Positions 33,393 through 42,564 of a stretch of DNA of 53,432 nt are shown here, piece by piece. Source of the DNA: Streptomyces echinatus. GTDB taxonomy: Bacteria; Actinomycetota; Actinomycetes; Streptomycetales; Streptomycetaceae. The stretch spans positions 1 to 53,432 of the forward strand of contig NZ_JACHJK010000028.1 of NCBI RefSeq assembly GCF_014203595.1, read 5' to 3'. The notes beneath the pieces are model-generated. The model saw nothing but the letters and a program-made list of their open reading frames with translations. It ran no database searches and was not told the origin of the DNA. A program made the position numbers and the translations under genes. Numbering within the stretch: the first letter of the stretch is position 1; every line of letters starts with the position of its first letter.

Positions 33393-33662
33393 TCAAGCTA
33401 AGCGGGAAGCGACCTGCTGTACAGGGGTGCCGTGTAGTGGCCCTGACAGAGGCGAAGCTTTCCGGGTGCTTTCCATTTCTGACCGTGAGTCAATTAGTCC
33501 AGACAAGTTCGCACTCGACTGAACCGCCGATCTCGGGGGGAGGCAACCCGGGCAGGCGAAGCGCACTGTGAGGCACTGCTCCACCGAAGCAGCGTCGGTC
33601 CGCGCAAGGACGTGTCCGTCAATCGTTACCGTCTCTTCGGTTAGCGAGTACTTGGTCATGGG
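33393..33662 (-). CDS. Small hypothetical protein
   Basis: 89 aa from an ATG with GGGA eight bases upstream. MTKYSLTEETVTIDGHVLAR, then VEQCLTVRFACPGCLPPR: a beta-rich start and one Cys knuckle, followed by a Ser-rich tail. Upstream partner of the Cys-rich gene; both may act together. No domain recognised. The frame stays open upstream to 33866 but that part is unlike protein. Confidence 0.5.
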   Translation of the reverse strand, partial: PMTKYSLTEETVTIDGHVLARTDAASVEQCLTVRFACPGCLPPRSAVQSSANLSGLIDSRSEMESTRKASPLSGPLHGTPVQQVASRLA

Positions 33663-33969
33663 ATTTCCCGCGTGAGACTCCCCCTTCCATAATGCGCTTT
33701 CTGGCCCATGTAGCCAGTCCAAACGCGGATACCCCACACCGTGGACAGCCTCGCGGAAGCCTAGATCCAGATCGCGGCTGACAGCATTCACGTCGCCTTC
33801 CGCTGGCATGGTCCGTAGCAAGGTCTCCTTGCTCGAAGCCACCGCCCTTGCGGGACCGATGGGCACTCACTACAGCGCTTCCCCGGGGTACTCGGAGCGG
33901 CAGCAGGCACCGCTGTAGTAGACGCATCAGGGGGATAGAGCTCTCGCGGGCATCCCGAATACCGCACGG
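33663..33969. other. Gap with a 9-bp dyad
   Basis: ACTACAGCG (33870-33878) and CGCTGTAGT (33911-33919) pair. No supported gene. It may contain the promoter of the minus-strand operon 33662-32916. Confidence 0.35.
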
Positions 33970-34227
33970 TTGGAACACTGCCCCTTCACCAGTACGCCAC
34001 GCCCGACGGCAACCGCACTCTCGCCGCCGGCATCGCCGCCCTCCTGTGGGCCCCTCGCTAGCGTCATCGCCCTGCGCGGCCTGAGCCTGCGCCCGGTCAT
34101 CAACAAGCCGGCCCCCACAACGCCGCAGGTCAACATTTACCCCGCGTTCCACTTCCCGCCGCAGCCCACGCCCGACCACGACGATCCGGACGACGAACCC
34201 GACAACGTCCACCCGCTCCAGCGCTGA
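33970..34227 (+). pseudogene. Frameshifted plasmid gene remnant
   Basis: One frame gives QYATPDGNRTLAAGIAALLW then stops; the neighbouring frame continues with SVIALRGLSLRP and INKPAPTTPQVNIYPAFHF and ends in an acidic tail. Joined, they would make a small plausible protein. No start is visible. Confidence 0.35.
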
Positions 34228-34269
34228 CCCGCCCTCCGCTCTGCTGTACGCCGACCGGCCCCGCATCGA

Positions 34270-34428
34270 GCTGAAGCCGCCGCCGTCGTCGTTCTGGACT
34301 CCATCCGCCGCCGCTTCGGCGACGAGGTTCCGTCCGTGCCCGCTTTCCACGACGCACACCGCGCCGGGCGTACCCCGATCCGTATGGCCGGTGAGGCTGC
34401 CCGTCTTGTCGACGACCGCGGCCTCTGA
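34270..34428 (+). pseudogene. DUF6197 C-terminal remnant, copy 1
   Basis: The frame reads VLDSIRRRFGDEVPSVPAF then IRMAGEAARLVDDRGL and stops, closely parallel to residues 140-181 of the intact DUF6197 protein at 29.5 kb. The front two-thirds is missing. It is followed by a block of about 80 bp that also follows the second remnant at 43.2 kb. Confidence 0.75.
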
Positions 34429-34482
34429 GTCAGGGCGCTCCGTGCGATGCCTGCGCAGGCCGGGACAGGGCTCGCACGGCGG

Positions 34483-34794
34483 TCACGAACGAGGCCGGAC
34501 GCACGAAAATGCCCCGCCGCCCGGATGGGCGGCGGGGCATTTTCGTTTTGGGTGGCCTGTGATCTTCTTGCGCAGCCGTCGTTCCGAGTCTGTGGGCTGA
34601 CCTCGTTCCTTGACCTTCGCGTAGAAGTCGTTCTTGAGGTCGGGATGGTGCTGGGTGAGTGCGTTGCGTGGCACCTGGGCCTCTTGGGCCAGGGCGACGA
34701 TCGTGAGCGCGCCGTTGGAGTGCTGGCAGTTGCCGGCGAGGATGCGGTCCATGGCCGCCCGGACGCGTGCGCGCTCGTCGAGGGCTGGGGTCAT
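34483..34794 (-). pseudogene. Truncated DUF6262 (TnpC-like) gene
   Basis: From the ATG at 34794: ALDERARVRAAMDRILAGN, GALTIVALAQEAQVPRNAL, NDFYAKVKERGQPTDSERRL. This is the start of DUF6262 proteins, the third gene of Tn554-like tripartite transposons in actinobacteria. After RRLRKK the frame runs into the hairpin region and loses all similarity, so the coiled-coil C-terminus is missing. Confidence 0.65.
34505..34544. terminator. 18-bp perfect hairpin
   Basis: GAAAATGCCCCGCCGCCC (34505-34522) and its complement (34527-34544), loop GGAT, followed by GTTTTGG. A strong bidirectional terminator. A broken version stands at the matching place after the 43.2 kb copy. Confidence 0.8.
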
Positions 34795-34960
34795 GGAGTC
34801 GTCTCCGGGGTGGTGATGCGCTGGTCGTGGTGCCGTTTGGCGTGCGCGTGGAGCTTGGCGGCGTTGAGGCGAAGCCTCTCGGCCAGTGGGGTCTGGCAGA
34901 GCCTTTTGCCGGGCTTGGCCGGGATCCCGGCGGGTCGAAGTCGTCGTCTTGGACTTCGCG
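34791..34960 (-). pseudogene. 3' end of a TnpB-like integrase gene
   Basis: The frame ending at 34791 overlaps the TnpC-like ATG by four bases and reads TPLAERLRLNAAKLHAHAKR to its stop, as expected for the end of the second gene of the tripartite element. Upstream of about 34960 similarity to a recombinase is not visible. Together with the truncated third gene it marks a transposon relic. Confidence 0.5.
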
Positions 34961-35526
34961 CCTCGATGGGGTGTCTCCCCCGCAGTACGGGCTCGCTGAT
35001 GACCTCGATCATGCGATGCCACCAGTTGGTGATTCTGAAGCTGTCCGCAGGACAGCCCGGCAGGGAGCGCTTGTGCCCCTTTGGAGTTGAGGCTTCGTTC
35101 ATCATCTGCTGCCCGGCGCGGCCCTCGGAGAGTCTGGGGCAGTGATGGTGGCAATGATTCGGTGGGGTGGGCACGTCGGCCCCTCTCGATGATCTCCTCG
35201 CTGCACGTCGATAGTTGCTTTCGAAAGGCTGCGTCAAACACCGGTTCGAGTGAAAACGTTCACTTCGCCTGACGTGATGGCGTGGCAGGGGCGTCCGAGG
35301 ACCGGTGGGTGAGGAGGTCCAGTTTTGTACTGTTCGCCGCCGAAATTCGCAGCCTGGTGACGGTGCTCTCAGGCGGCGGGGTGGGGCGCCTCGTCGGCGC
35401 GGCCGCCCACTCCGAGTATTCGCCAAAGGGTTGGATCGCGGCAGGCAGCGCACTGTTCCTCTGTCCGAGTGCGCTGCCTGCCGTGGTGGTCACAACGTCG
35501 ACTGCATGGAGTCGTTCAACCGGAGC
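34961..35526. other. No supported gene
   Basis: Frames here are short or unnatural. A GTGAA/TTCAC dyad is seen at 35250-35263. Probably decayed mobile-element DNA. Confidence 0.4.
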
Positions 35527-35546
35527 AGTGCAACGAACGTTGCACT
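35527..35546. promoter_or_regulatory. 20-bp operator-like dyad
   Basis: AGTGCAACG AA CGTTGCACT, a perfect 9-bp inverted repeat, the size and form of a TetR-type operator. No TetR gene is adjacent, and the next gene to the right starts 380 bp away, so its owner is unknown. Confidence 0.45.
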
Positions 35547-35927
35547 TTTCCCGTAGGCCGCAAACGCAGCATGTTGTGGTGAGCCGACAGGAGCACCGCC
35601 CCGTGGAAGGCCCTCAGAGCCACCGCAACAGGTCTACTCACCTCGACCACCGAGGGGACAAACCGTCCTGACCTGGGCTTTTACAGAAGTTGCCAGCCGC
35701 GCAGTCCCCGCGACACGCGTATCTGCCTCGGTCTATGAGCCAATCCCCACATGTAGTGGTTGGATGGCTACAGCAGCCCACAAGTTGTGGTCCCCCCGGT
35801 CGGACTTGGCCCCCAACTGTCCTATGCTTGCGATTGCTTCACCGCACGAGCCCCTCACGTGCTCTGTTCCTTAGGGACAGGGGCCCTTCCCCAAGGGCCA
35901 CTTGGGGCTGAGTGAGGGGAGGCAGCG
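35547..35927. other. Leader region of the 39-codon gene
   Basis: No protein gene. It holds several CCACA...TGTGG-like dyads (around 35750-35790) and a GGGGCCCTT/AAGGGCC hairpin (about 35879-35899) close before the small gene. Confidence 0.35.
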
Positions 35928-36047
35928 GTGGACCAGCACGAGCACTGCGCCTGTTACGAGCGCGTCCTGACTTTGCGTCAGGCGTTCATTGATTGGGTGC
36001 CCGTGGTCGCTATGGCCATCGATGTACTGCGGTCCTTCTGGTCTTGA
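35928..36047 (+). CDS. 39-residue protein with strong ribosome site
   Basis: GTG with GAGGGGAGG eight bases upstream, the best Shine-Dalgarno in this region. VDQHEHCACYERVLTLRQAF then a hydrophobic helix (IDWVPVVAMAIDVLRSFW). It could be a small membrane peptide or a toxin-like peptide. It is isolated between a long leader and the opposite-strand ATPase gene. Confidence 0.5.
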   Translation: MDQHEHCACYERVLTLRQAFIDWVPVVAMAIDVLRSFWS

Positions 36048-36312
36048 ACCAGAAGCCGAATGCCCGCCGTATGGCCGCTCAGCAGTGAGCCCGGCCGATT
36101 CGTAGACGGCCGGGCCCGGTGACTGCAGTACACACCGCGGGAGGTTCGTTGCCGGTTGCCGCCGGCTTCGAGCCTCTCGCGGCCCCTCGGGAGGTTCATC
36201 CCAAACGGCCGCCTATTCATGTTGCGGTGAGTCCTCTGCATCGTACGGCACCTGGTCCGCCGGATGACACAGGAGGTGCCAGCTGATTCGGGGCATGCCG
36301 GTGTCCGGCTCT

Positions 36313-38388
36313 TCAGAGCCTGGTCAGGATGGGTGGGGTGCGCTGGCCCCCGACCGTGGCGAGGGAGAGCACCGCGTGACCGGCTGGCAGTTCGTTGGCC
36401 AGCGCCGAGGCCGACCAGCGTGGCCGTTCCTCGCGGCACACGGTCACCGACTCCGCCGTGACCGGCTTGCCGGTCGCCACGTGGCGCAGGGCGTGCAGCA
36501 CCTTGCCCAACGGTTCCTCGGCACGCACCTGCCGGTGCGTGACCGTACGAGTCTCGACCCATTCCGTGCCCCATGCGGACGCCAGATCGTGGGCATCGGC
36601 GGGGCTCATGCCGGCGCACGCGATCCGGCACCCGACCGCGCCGAGCAGCGGACCGCGCAGCGCATCGGGCACGTCGGCCAGCGTGCGCAGGTGGACCAGG
36701 ACCCCGGCGTTGTGCGCGCGTAGCTGCTGCACGCCGCGCAACGCCTCGGAGGTGATGAGCCGGGCGCCGTCGTCCACCACCAGCGCCGCGAAGACGTCGA
36801 CATCCTTGCGGGCGGACCTCCCTGCCAGGAAATGACCGAGCACCAGGCGGGCGAGGATCCGGGACGCTTCCCGGTGGCCGCCGCCTTCGGGCAGCTCGAT
36901 ACGCACCCGGCCCGGCCGGACCAGGTCCCGCAGGCGCAGCACTCTCCGCCCGCCGGCCCCCCGACCCGAGGCGAGCACGGCGCGCACGGCGGGCCGGTCC
37001 AGCAGCATCAGACGGTCGGCCAGAGCGCCCGCACCGGCGCCTGAGCGCCGCTCGTATGCGTCCAGGTCCCGCATGGCCTCCGCTGCGCCCTGCACCTCGG
37101 CAGCGGCCCGCAGTGCCGCGCGCCCGGCCTCACCCTCAACCAGGTCCCGCAGCTCCACCACGTCCGGGAACCGGCCGTGCAGCGCCCGCCACGGGCCGAG
37201 CAACAGCGCGAGCACGGCGGCAGTCCGCTGCCCGTCCCCTTCCGGTTGGAAGGTCACCAGGTCGCCCGTCAGAGCCTCGCCGAGGACCCCGGCCGCCGTG
37301 TCGACGTCGTCGACCCCGCCGTACAGGTCCAAGGCCCATTCCGTGGTGGCGCCCACCACGACGTCGTACCACCCGGGCAGTACCGGGCTGCGGGCCGACG
37401 TGACGGTGATGAGCACCGCCTGACCGGCCAGCGCCTGGAGACAGAGCGACTCGACCACCGGCTGCACCACCCCCGCCGCGCTCTCATCCGGCCCGACGAC
37501 CACGGCCGACGTGCCCAGCACGGCCGGGTCCAGCGCCACCCCCACGCCCCGGTACGGGTGCGGGTTGCGCTCGTGGTCGTCGACCGCCGTACCGATCCGC
37601 ACCTGCCGCACACTCAGATCGTGCTGCCCCACACGGCCCGGCAGATCACGCACGCCCGGCCCCGCCAATGCCGCCGCACCCGACGTGAGCACCTGCGACG
37701 TGATCTCCGCACGTGCCCGACCGGAGCGCCACGCGTGATCGATCCGGGCTTGGTCCACGTCTGTCATCCGCCCGGCACGCAGGTCCGCGGTGAGTCGGTC
37801 GGCCGCCCCCGCCGCGCCGTCGGCCCGCAGCTGCGGCCACTGCGCGGGATCGGAAAGTGGATCGGCCACCAGCAGCGGCGCCGTACCGGCGACCGCCACC
37901 GTTGGGGTGGCCAGCGTCTTCCTGATCCGCCGCAGGACTTCGGGCCAGTTCCCCAGACGGCCGAAGAACACCACGACGACGGCCAGGACGAGCGCGTAGT
38001 ACGTCCAGCTCGCGATGACGAAATACATCGACTGGAAGTAGCCGTCCGGGGTCGCCATCACCAACGGCCAGAGCCAGTAGTCACCGAGATACCCGTTGTC
38101 CAGCAGCGACCACAGCAGCCATCCAGCGACAGCCGAGACAGCCGCGCCGATGGCCAGCTGACGGGTAGGAACCCGGTCGGGATGCTCTGCCTCGCGGGGC
38201 TGATAGCCGCATCGCCAGATGCCCGGCTCAGCGGCCGGGCGCGGCTGCCGGAGCCAGGCCGCCAGCGGTGCCTCGGGTGAGGCCTGCGGCGGTACCACCG
38301 GCCGGGGCGGGACGATGGGGCGTGGCGGGACAATCTCCAGCTGCGGCCATAAAGCCGAACGGTTCTGGGCGTGGGGCTCAGTGCCCAA
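36313..38388 (-). CDS. Transfer-ATPase-like membrane protein with degenerate P-loop
   Basis: 691 aa from TTG with AGGAG seven bases upstream. A Pro-rich head (residues 1-55), two membrane segments (about 79-97 and 121-142), then a cytosolic domain of VirD4/FtsK type. The place of Walker A is VVVGPDESAAG (296-306) with no Lys-Ser/Thr. The Walker B-like strand (FAALVVDDGARL, near 545) and the following RTLADVPDALRG are kept. Large proteins of this type are frequent on Streptomyces linear plasmids next to transfer genes. ATP hydrolysis is doubtful from sequence. Confidence 0.75.
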   Translation of the reverse strand: MGTEPHAQNRSALWPQLEIVPPRPIVPPRPVVPPQASPEAPLAAWLRQPRPAAEPGIWRCGYQPREAEHPDRVPTRQLAIGAAVSAVAGWLLWSLLDNGYLGDYWLWPLVMATPDGYFQSMYFVIASWTYYALVLAVVVVFFGRLGNWPEVLRRIRKTLATPTVAVAGTAPLLVADPLSDPAQWPQLRADGAAGAADRLTADLRAGRMTDVDQARIDHAWRSGRARAEITSQVLTSGAAALAGPGVRDLPGRVGQHDLSVRQVRIGTAVDDHERNPHPYRGVGVALDPAVLGTSAVVVGPDESAAGVVQPVVESLCLQALAGQAVLITVTSARSPVLPGWYDVVVGATTEWALDLYGGVDDVDTAAGVLGEALTGDLVTFQPEGDGQRTAAVLALLLGPWRALHGRFPDVVELRDLVEGEAGRAALRAAAEVQGAAEAMRDLDAYERRSGAGAGALADRLMLLDRPAVRAVLASGRGAGGRRVLRLRDLVRPGRVRIELPEGGGHREASRILARLVLGHFLAGRSARKDVDVFAALVVDDGARLITSEALRGVQQLRAHNAGVLVHLRTLADVPDALRGPLLGAVGCRIACAGMSPADAHDLASAWGTEWVETRTVTHRQVRAEEPLGKVLHALRHVATGKPVTAESVTVCREERPRWSASALANELPAGHAVLSLATVGGQRTPPILTRL

Positions 38389-38515
38389 GATATCTCCTGA
38401 GTGCGCGAGTTCCGCTGTGAACTGATCAACCTATCCAGCCCACACAGCAGCTCCGGCATGCGGCACACACCCGGCCTGCGAATTTCCGGCCCGGCGCCAG
38501 CCGGAGCGGCGAGCG

Positions 38516-38698
38516 CTAACCCGTCGCACCCAGCGCTGAATCCGCCCTGCAGTGCACGCACGCCGGGACCTGGCGACGCAGTGCGTCGAGAGCCTGCTGC
38601 CGGGTCGCGGGCCGGCAGCGGCCGCTCTTCTTCGCTGCCCAGCAGTCGCCAGCATGGACCGCGTCGATGTTGTCCCTGTTCAGCCCGTACTGGATCAA
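38516..38698 (-). pseudogene. DUF6233 C-terminal remnant
   Basis: VHAGDCWAAKKSGRCRPA then QALDALRRQVPACVHCRADS is the typical DUF6233 ending (one Cys plus a CxHC pair). The frame remains open a little upstream (HPRQWLIQYGLN), matching the W-L-L-E-pattern of the intact copy at 50.7 kb. The N-terminal half is missing. It may be a short but active protein; I judge remnant more likely. Confidence 0.6.
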
Positions 38699-38710
38699 CC
38701 ACTGCCGGGG

Positions 38711-38800
38711 ATGGCTCCGTACTCGCGAACGGTGCGACTGTCACCGACCGAAATCGCGTATGACGCCGAGACCGGCGAGAGGCTGCCGTCCGACCTCTGA
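38711..38800 (+). CDS. Possible 29-residue peptide
   Basis: ATG preceded by CGGGG; MAPYSRTVRLSPTEIAYDAE and a short acidic tail. Natural-looking but tiny and overlapping the DUF6233-frame upstream region on the other strand. Confidence 0.25.
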   Translation: MAPYSRTVRLSPTEIAYDAETGERLPSDL

Positions 38801-39012
38801 CCCACAGCCCGTACCGCCCGCCCACGGCCCGCGCCTCACCGGCGCGGGCCGCTCTCGTGCCGGGCGCTCTGCCTGCCCCTCGCCCGCCCCACCGCGTCGT
38901 GGTGGGCGAGGACCGTACAGGCCGCCGGGCCTGCCAGAACGTGTGGCGCATCCGAGCCGGTGCGTCCGTCACCCGTGCCGGCCGCGTGGTCGGCTGGAGC
39001 GGAGGGAACCTG

Positions 39013-39444
39013 ATGAAGCCGACGTACGAATCTCACCAGCAGCGCGCCGTCGAGCCGGACGGCACGAGCCATGCAACCCGGCACACGGGCGACCGTGATC
39101 ACTTCACGCTGGCTTGCGCCGCCTCCCCGATGCCCGCCGTCGACCGCCTGGTACAGGACGGCGACCTCTTGCCAGTCACCTGCCCCGGGTGCCGGACCGC
39201 GCTGACCGTCGTCATCACCTGCCCCCAGTGCAAGACACCCGGTGCTGAAGAGTTCGGCCTGCCGATCCCTCACACCGATGACGTCGCCGACTGCACCCGC
39301 TGCGTCCACCCAAGGTGCGGCCACCGCTGGAACCTGGACCCGGGCGCCGCCCCCGGGTGCACCGAGTGCGGCGGTTCCGGACATCCCGGCCGGAGCACCG
39401 TCCGCGACCCGCGATGCGCCTGCGGGGAAGCGGGCCAGCGATGA
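39013..39444 (+). CDS. Cys-rich zinc-binding protein
   Basis: 143 aa; GGAGGGAAC before the ATG. The first 60 residues are unstructured-looking; the rest carries CPGCRTALTV, CPQCKTPGAE, CTRCVHPRCGHRWNL, CTECGGSG and CACGEAG, at least nine Cys in knuckles, a multi-zinc domain like rubredoxin/zinc-ribbon proteins. The gene stands alone upstream of the convergent NB-ARC gene. Likely nucleic-acid or protein binding. Confidence 0.7.
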   Translation: MKPTYESHQQRAVEPDGTSHATRHTGDRDHFTLACAASPMPAVDRLVQDGDLLPVTCPGCRTALTVVITCPQCKTPGAEEFGLPIPHTDDVADCTRCVHPRCGHRWNLDPGAAPGCTECGGSGHPGRSTVRDPRCACGEAGQR

Positions 39445-39601
39445 CTCACCCTCGCCCGGAATTGGGCTTCCCGACTACGACTGGGGCACCGCCCCGGCCG
39501 ACGAGCTGTCCTCCACTCCCGATCTTGCTCTGGGAAAGGACCGCTTATGCGAAGCGCTCTTCCCTCCTCTGCACGGCACCGGTCGGCAACTCGTCGGCGA
39601 A

Positions 39602-42559
39602 TCACTCCGCCGGTGGGTCCATGTCCGCAAGTCGACGGCGTACCTGTTCTGCCTCCTGGACGCGCCCCAGCAGTCCCAGAACTCCCGCCAGTTGCTCCAA
39701 TGCAGCGCGGTGCAGGTCGGTGACCTCAGCAGCATGATCTTTGGCCAGTTGGCCAAACAGCTCCGCGGCCTCCTGAGCTGCGGGCAGCGTTCCGGGTAGA
39801 ACACGTCCCTCGTCCATATCGACCCCTACCACTGCCAAGAGCAGAAGCGAGAGGGCAAGCTCGGAACCGTGGCCGGAACGGCCGTCCGCTGCGAACTGGC
39901 GGTAGATGTCTACTGCCTGGCTCACCGCGGTCGCCGCCTCGTCGAGCCGTCGCACCTGGTACAGCGCGCGGCCAAGGTTCTCCAACGTGTTGGCTTCGCC
40001 ATGCCGGTCAACGGCGGCGCGGAAGAGGTCGGCGGCGTGGGCGTGGGCGTCGATGGCTTCCTCGAACCGCCGCACCTGCCGTAGGTCGAGGCCGAGGTTG
40101 TTCAACGCGCCAGCTTCGCCGTGCCAGTCACCGAGACCACGGTGCATATCGCCGGCGCGGGTGTGGGCGTCGATGGCTTCCTCGAACCGCCGCACCTCCT
40201 GCAGGGCGAGGCCGAGGTTGTTCAACGCGCTGGCTTCGCCGTGCCGGTCACCGAGACCACCGAAGACAGTGGTGGCGCGGGTGTGGGTGGTGATGGCTTC
40301 CTCGAACCGCCGCACCTGGTGCAGGGCGAGACCGAGGTTGTTCAACGCCGTGGCTTCACTGTGGCGGTCATCGAGACCACGGTGGATATCGGCGGCGCGG
40401 GTGTGGGCGTCGATGGCTTCCTCGAACCGCCGCACCTCCTGCAGGGCGATGCCGAGGTTGTTCAACGCGCCGGCTTCGCCGTGCTGGTCAGCGAGGACGC
40501 GGAAAAGGTCGGTGGCGTGAGTGTGGGCGTCGATGGCTTCCTCGAACCGCCGCACCTCCCGCAGGGCGAGGCCGAGGTGGTCCAGCGCCCTGGCTTCGCC
40601 GTGGCGGTCATCGAGACCACGGTGGATATCGGCGGCGCGGGTGTGGGCGTCGATGGCTTCCTCGAACCGCCGCACCTCCTGCAGGGCGAGGCCGAGGTAG
40701 TCCAGCGCGCTGGCTTCGCCCTGCCGGTCACCGAGACCACCGAAGGCAGTGGTGGCGCGGGTGTGGGCGTCGATGGCTTCCTCGAACCGCCGCACCTCCT
40801 GGAGAGCGAGGCCGAGGCCGTTCAACGCGCCGGCTTCGCCGTGCCGGTCACCGAGACCACGGTGCATATCGCCGGCGTGGATGTGGGCGTCGATGGCTTC
40901 CTCGAACCGCCGCACCTCCCGCAGGGCGATGCCGAGGCCGTTCAACGCGTCGGCTTCGCCGTGCTGGTCAGCGAGGACGCGGAAGAGGTCGGTGGCGTGG
41001 GTGTAGGCGTCGATGGCTTCCTCGAACCGCCGCGCCTCCCACAGGGCGAGGCCGAGGTTGTTCAACGCGCCGGCTTCCCTCTGCCGGTCACTGCAGTTGC
41101 GGAAGAGGGTCACGGCGGTGGTGGTGATGGTGATCCAGTCGTCGAACTGGCGGCGGTAGCCGAGGTATTGGGCGAGGGAGAAGGCGAGGTGAGCGGTGTC
41201 CGGGTAGCCGAGAGTGGGGGCAATGGTCGCGGTGGCGATCAGGCTGGTGCGTTCGGCGTCCAGCCATAGCAGGGCTTCGTTGCGGTCTTGGAAGCGGGGG
41301 GAGCGGGTGCCGGGAAGGGTGTTCAGGTGGGTGTCGGCGGCGGCCGCGCTGATCTGGTAATAGGTGAACAGGCGGGCCTGGGCGGCGTGGCGCTGGGTGG
41401 GGGTGTCGTGGGTGCGGCCTTGTTCGTCGGCGTACAGGCGAACAAGGTCGTGCAAGCCCCAGCGGCCCCAGGGCTGCCGCGGCTCCACCAAGTGGGCGCG
41501 GGCCAAGTCCTGGATGAGTTTCTTGACGTGGCGGGGGGCGGTGTCGGCGAGGTGGGCTGCGGCGTCGGTGGAGACGTCGGGGCCGGGGTTGAGGGGCAGC
41601 AGCCGGAACAGCCGGGCGTGGTCCTCATCAAGGAACTGGTAGGACAGGTCGAAGGCGGCACGTACGGCGCGTTCCTCCCGCTCCATCCCGTCCAGCCGCG
41701 AGTGCTCGGCTTGGAGATCCTCGGAGATGTCGGCGAGGGGGCGGGTGGGGGCGTCCGCGAGGAGCGCGGCGATGATGCGCAGGGCCAGCGGCAGTCCAGC
41801 GCACAGCCGGGCGATGCCCTGGGCCGCCTGCGGATCATCGGCGACGCGGGTGTCACGGTCACCGTGGGCGCGGTGCAGGACCTGAGCGAGCAGGGCGATC
41901 GCGGCGCTCTCGTCGAGGATGGGGAGGTCGAGGAGGCGGGCGCCGAGGTCGAGAGTGTGGCGGGAGGTGACCAGTGCGGCGTTGAGGCCGTCGGTGGGCA
42001 GCAGGGGGCGGGCCTGGTCGGCGCTGGAGGCGTTGTCGATGATGACGAGGATGCGCTGTCCCTGTCGGGCGAACTCGGCGAGCACGCTGCGGTACAGGCC
42101 CTGCCGGTTGGTCAGCCCCTCGGGGATGTACTCGCCGGGAATGCCCAGCGCGCGCAGCCAGCCGTCCAGGGCGGTCTCGGGAGGTACGCGAAGTTTGGGG
42201 TGGTAGCCGGACAGGTCAGTGAAGAGCATCCCGCCGGGGAACCAGCCGGTTTGTGTCAGTGCATGGGCGGCGGCCTGTGCCACGAGCTCGGTCTTGCCGA
42301 TGCCGGCGAGTCCTGCGACCGAACGCACCAGCACCGGCTGCTGCCCGTCGGCGTGGCATGGGGCCAGGCCGTCGAGCAGCTCCTTCAGCGGTGCGTCGCG
42401 GCCGGTGAACACCGGGGAGACTTCCGGCAGCCCGGCCAGCGCGGTGGGGACCTGGGGCGGAAGCGTGAGGCTGATCTGTTTGCCCAGGATGGCCGGGCCG
42501 ATGATGATCCCGCCGCTGATCTTGTTGAAGGTGTCGCCGGAGTCGCCTGGCGGGTGCAT
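39602..42559 (-). CDS. NB-ARC/TPR STAND protein (NLR-like)
   Basis: 985 aa from ATG 42559. N-terminus: a short motif FNKISGGIIIGPAILGKQ (residues 11-28) that resembles the end of the upstream small protein. NB-ARC domain: P-loop GLAGIGKT (83-90), Walker B LVIIDNA (171-177), VTSRH (198-201), GLPLAL, and the MHD-like WGLHDLVRLYAD. The C-terminal half is tetratricopeptide repeats, one per 40 residues (for example GALNNLGLALQEVRRFEEAI). No SARP or catalytic domain. The architecture is that of signal-sensing NTPases used in regulation or phage defence; with an amyloid-like motif, a partner effector is expected. Confidence 0.9.
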   Translation of the reverse strand: MHPPGDSGDTFNKISGGIIIGPAILGKQISLTLPPQVPTALAGLPEVSPVFTGRDAPLKELLDGLAPCHADGQQPVLVRSVAGLAGIGKTELVAQAAAHALTQTGWFPGGMLFTDLSGYHPKLRVPPETALDGWLRALGIPGEYIPEGLTNRQGLYRSVLAEFARQGQRILVIIDNASSADQARPLLPTDGLNAALVTSRHTLDLGARLLDLPILDESAAIALLAQVLHRAHGDRDTRVADDPQAAQGIARLCAGLPLALRIIAALLADAPTRPLADISEDLQAEHSRLDGMEREERAVRAAFDLSYQFLDEDHARLFRLLPLNPGPDVSTDAAAHLADTAPRHVKKLIQDLARAHLVEPRQPWGRWGLHDLVRLYADEQGRTHDTPTQRHAAQARLFTYYQISAAAADTHLNTLPGTRSPRFQDRNEALLWLDAERTSLIATATIAPTLGYPDTAHLAFSLAQYLGYRRQFDDWITITTTAVTLFRNCSDRQREAGALNNLGLALWEARRFEEAIDAYTHATDLFRVLADQHGEADALNGLGIALREVRRFEEAIDAHIHAGDMHRGLGDRHGEAGALNGLGLALQEVRRFEEAIDAHTRATTAFGGLGDRQGEASALDYLGLALQEVRRFEEAIDAHTRAADIHRGLDDRHGEARALDHLGLALREVRRFEEAIDAHTHATDLFRVLADQHGEAGALNNLGIALQEVRRFEEAIDAHTRAADIHRGLDDRHSEATALNNLGLALHQVRRFEEAITTHTRATTVFGGLGDRHGEASALNNLGLALQEVRRFEEAIDAHTRAGDMHRGLGDWHGEAGALNNLGLDLRQVRRFEEAIDAHAHAADLFRAAVDRHGEANTLENLGRALYQVRRLDEAATAVSQAVDIYRQFAADGRSGHGSELALSLLLLAVVGVDMDEGRVLPGTLPAAQEAAELFGQLAKDHAAEVTDLHRAALEQLAGVLGLLGRVQEAEQVRRRLADMDPPAE
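40020..41100. repeat. Nine near-identical 120-bp units encoding TPRs
   Basis: The block starting with GAACCGCCGCACCT recurs at 40067, 40187, 40307, 40427, 40547, 40667, 40787, 40907 and 41027, exactly 120 bp apart. Most units differ at only a few positions. Diverged units flank the array. Such homogeneity points to recent unequal exchange or gene conversion and could change repeat number quickly. Confidence 0.92.
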
Positions 42560-42564
42560 GGCGG

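Noticed and set aside
35282..35671. 129-codon plus-strand frame
   Set aside because: Begins and ends in unnatural His/Arg/Ser-rich sequence, has no ribosome site, and spans the 35527-35546 dyad.
36313..38388. Tap (telomere-associated protein)
   Set aside because: Size is near that of Tap, but the two membrane helices and VirD4/FtsK-like strand order do not fit. The 740-aa protease is likewise not Tap.
40020..41100. CRISPR array
   Set aside because: The repeats are 120-bp coding units without spacers; they encode TPRs in frame. The initiator iterons and the par palindromes were rejected as CRISPR for the same reason.
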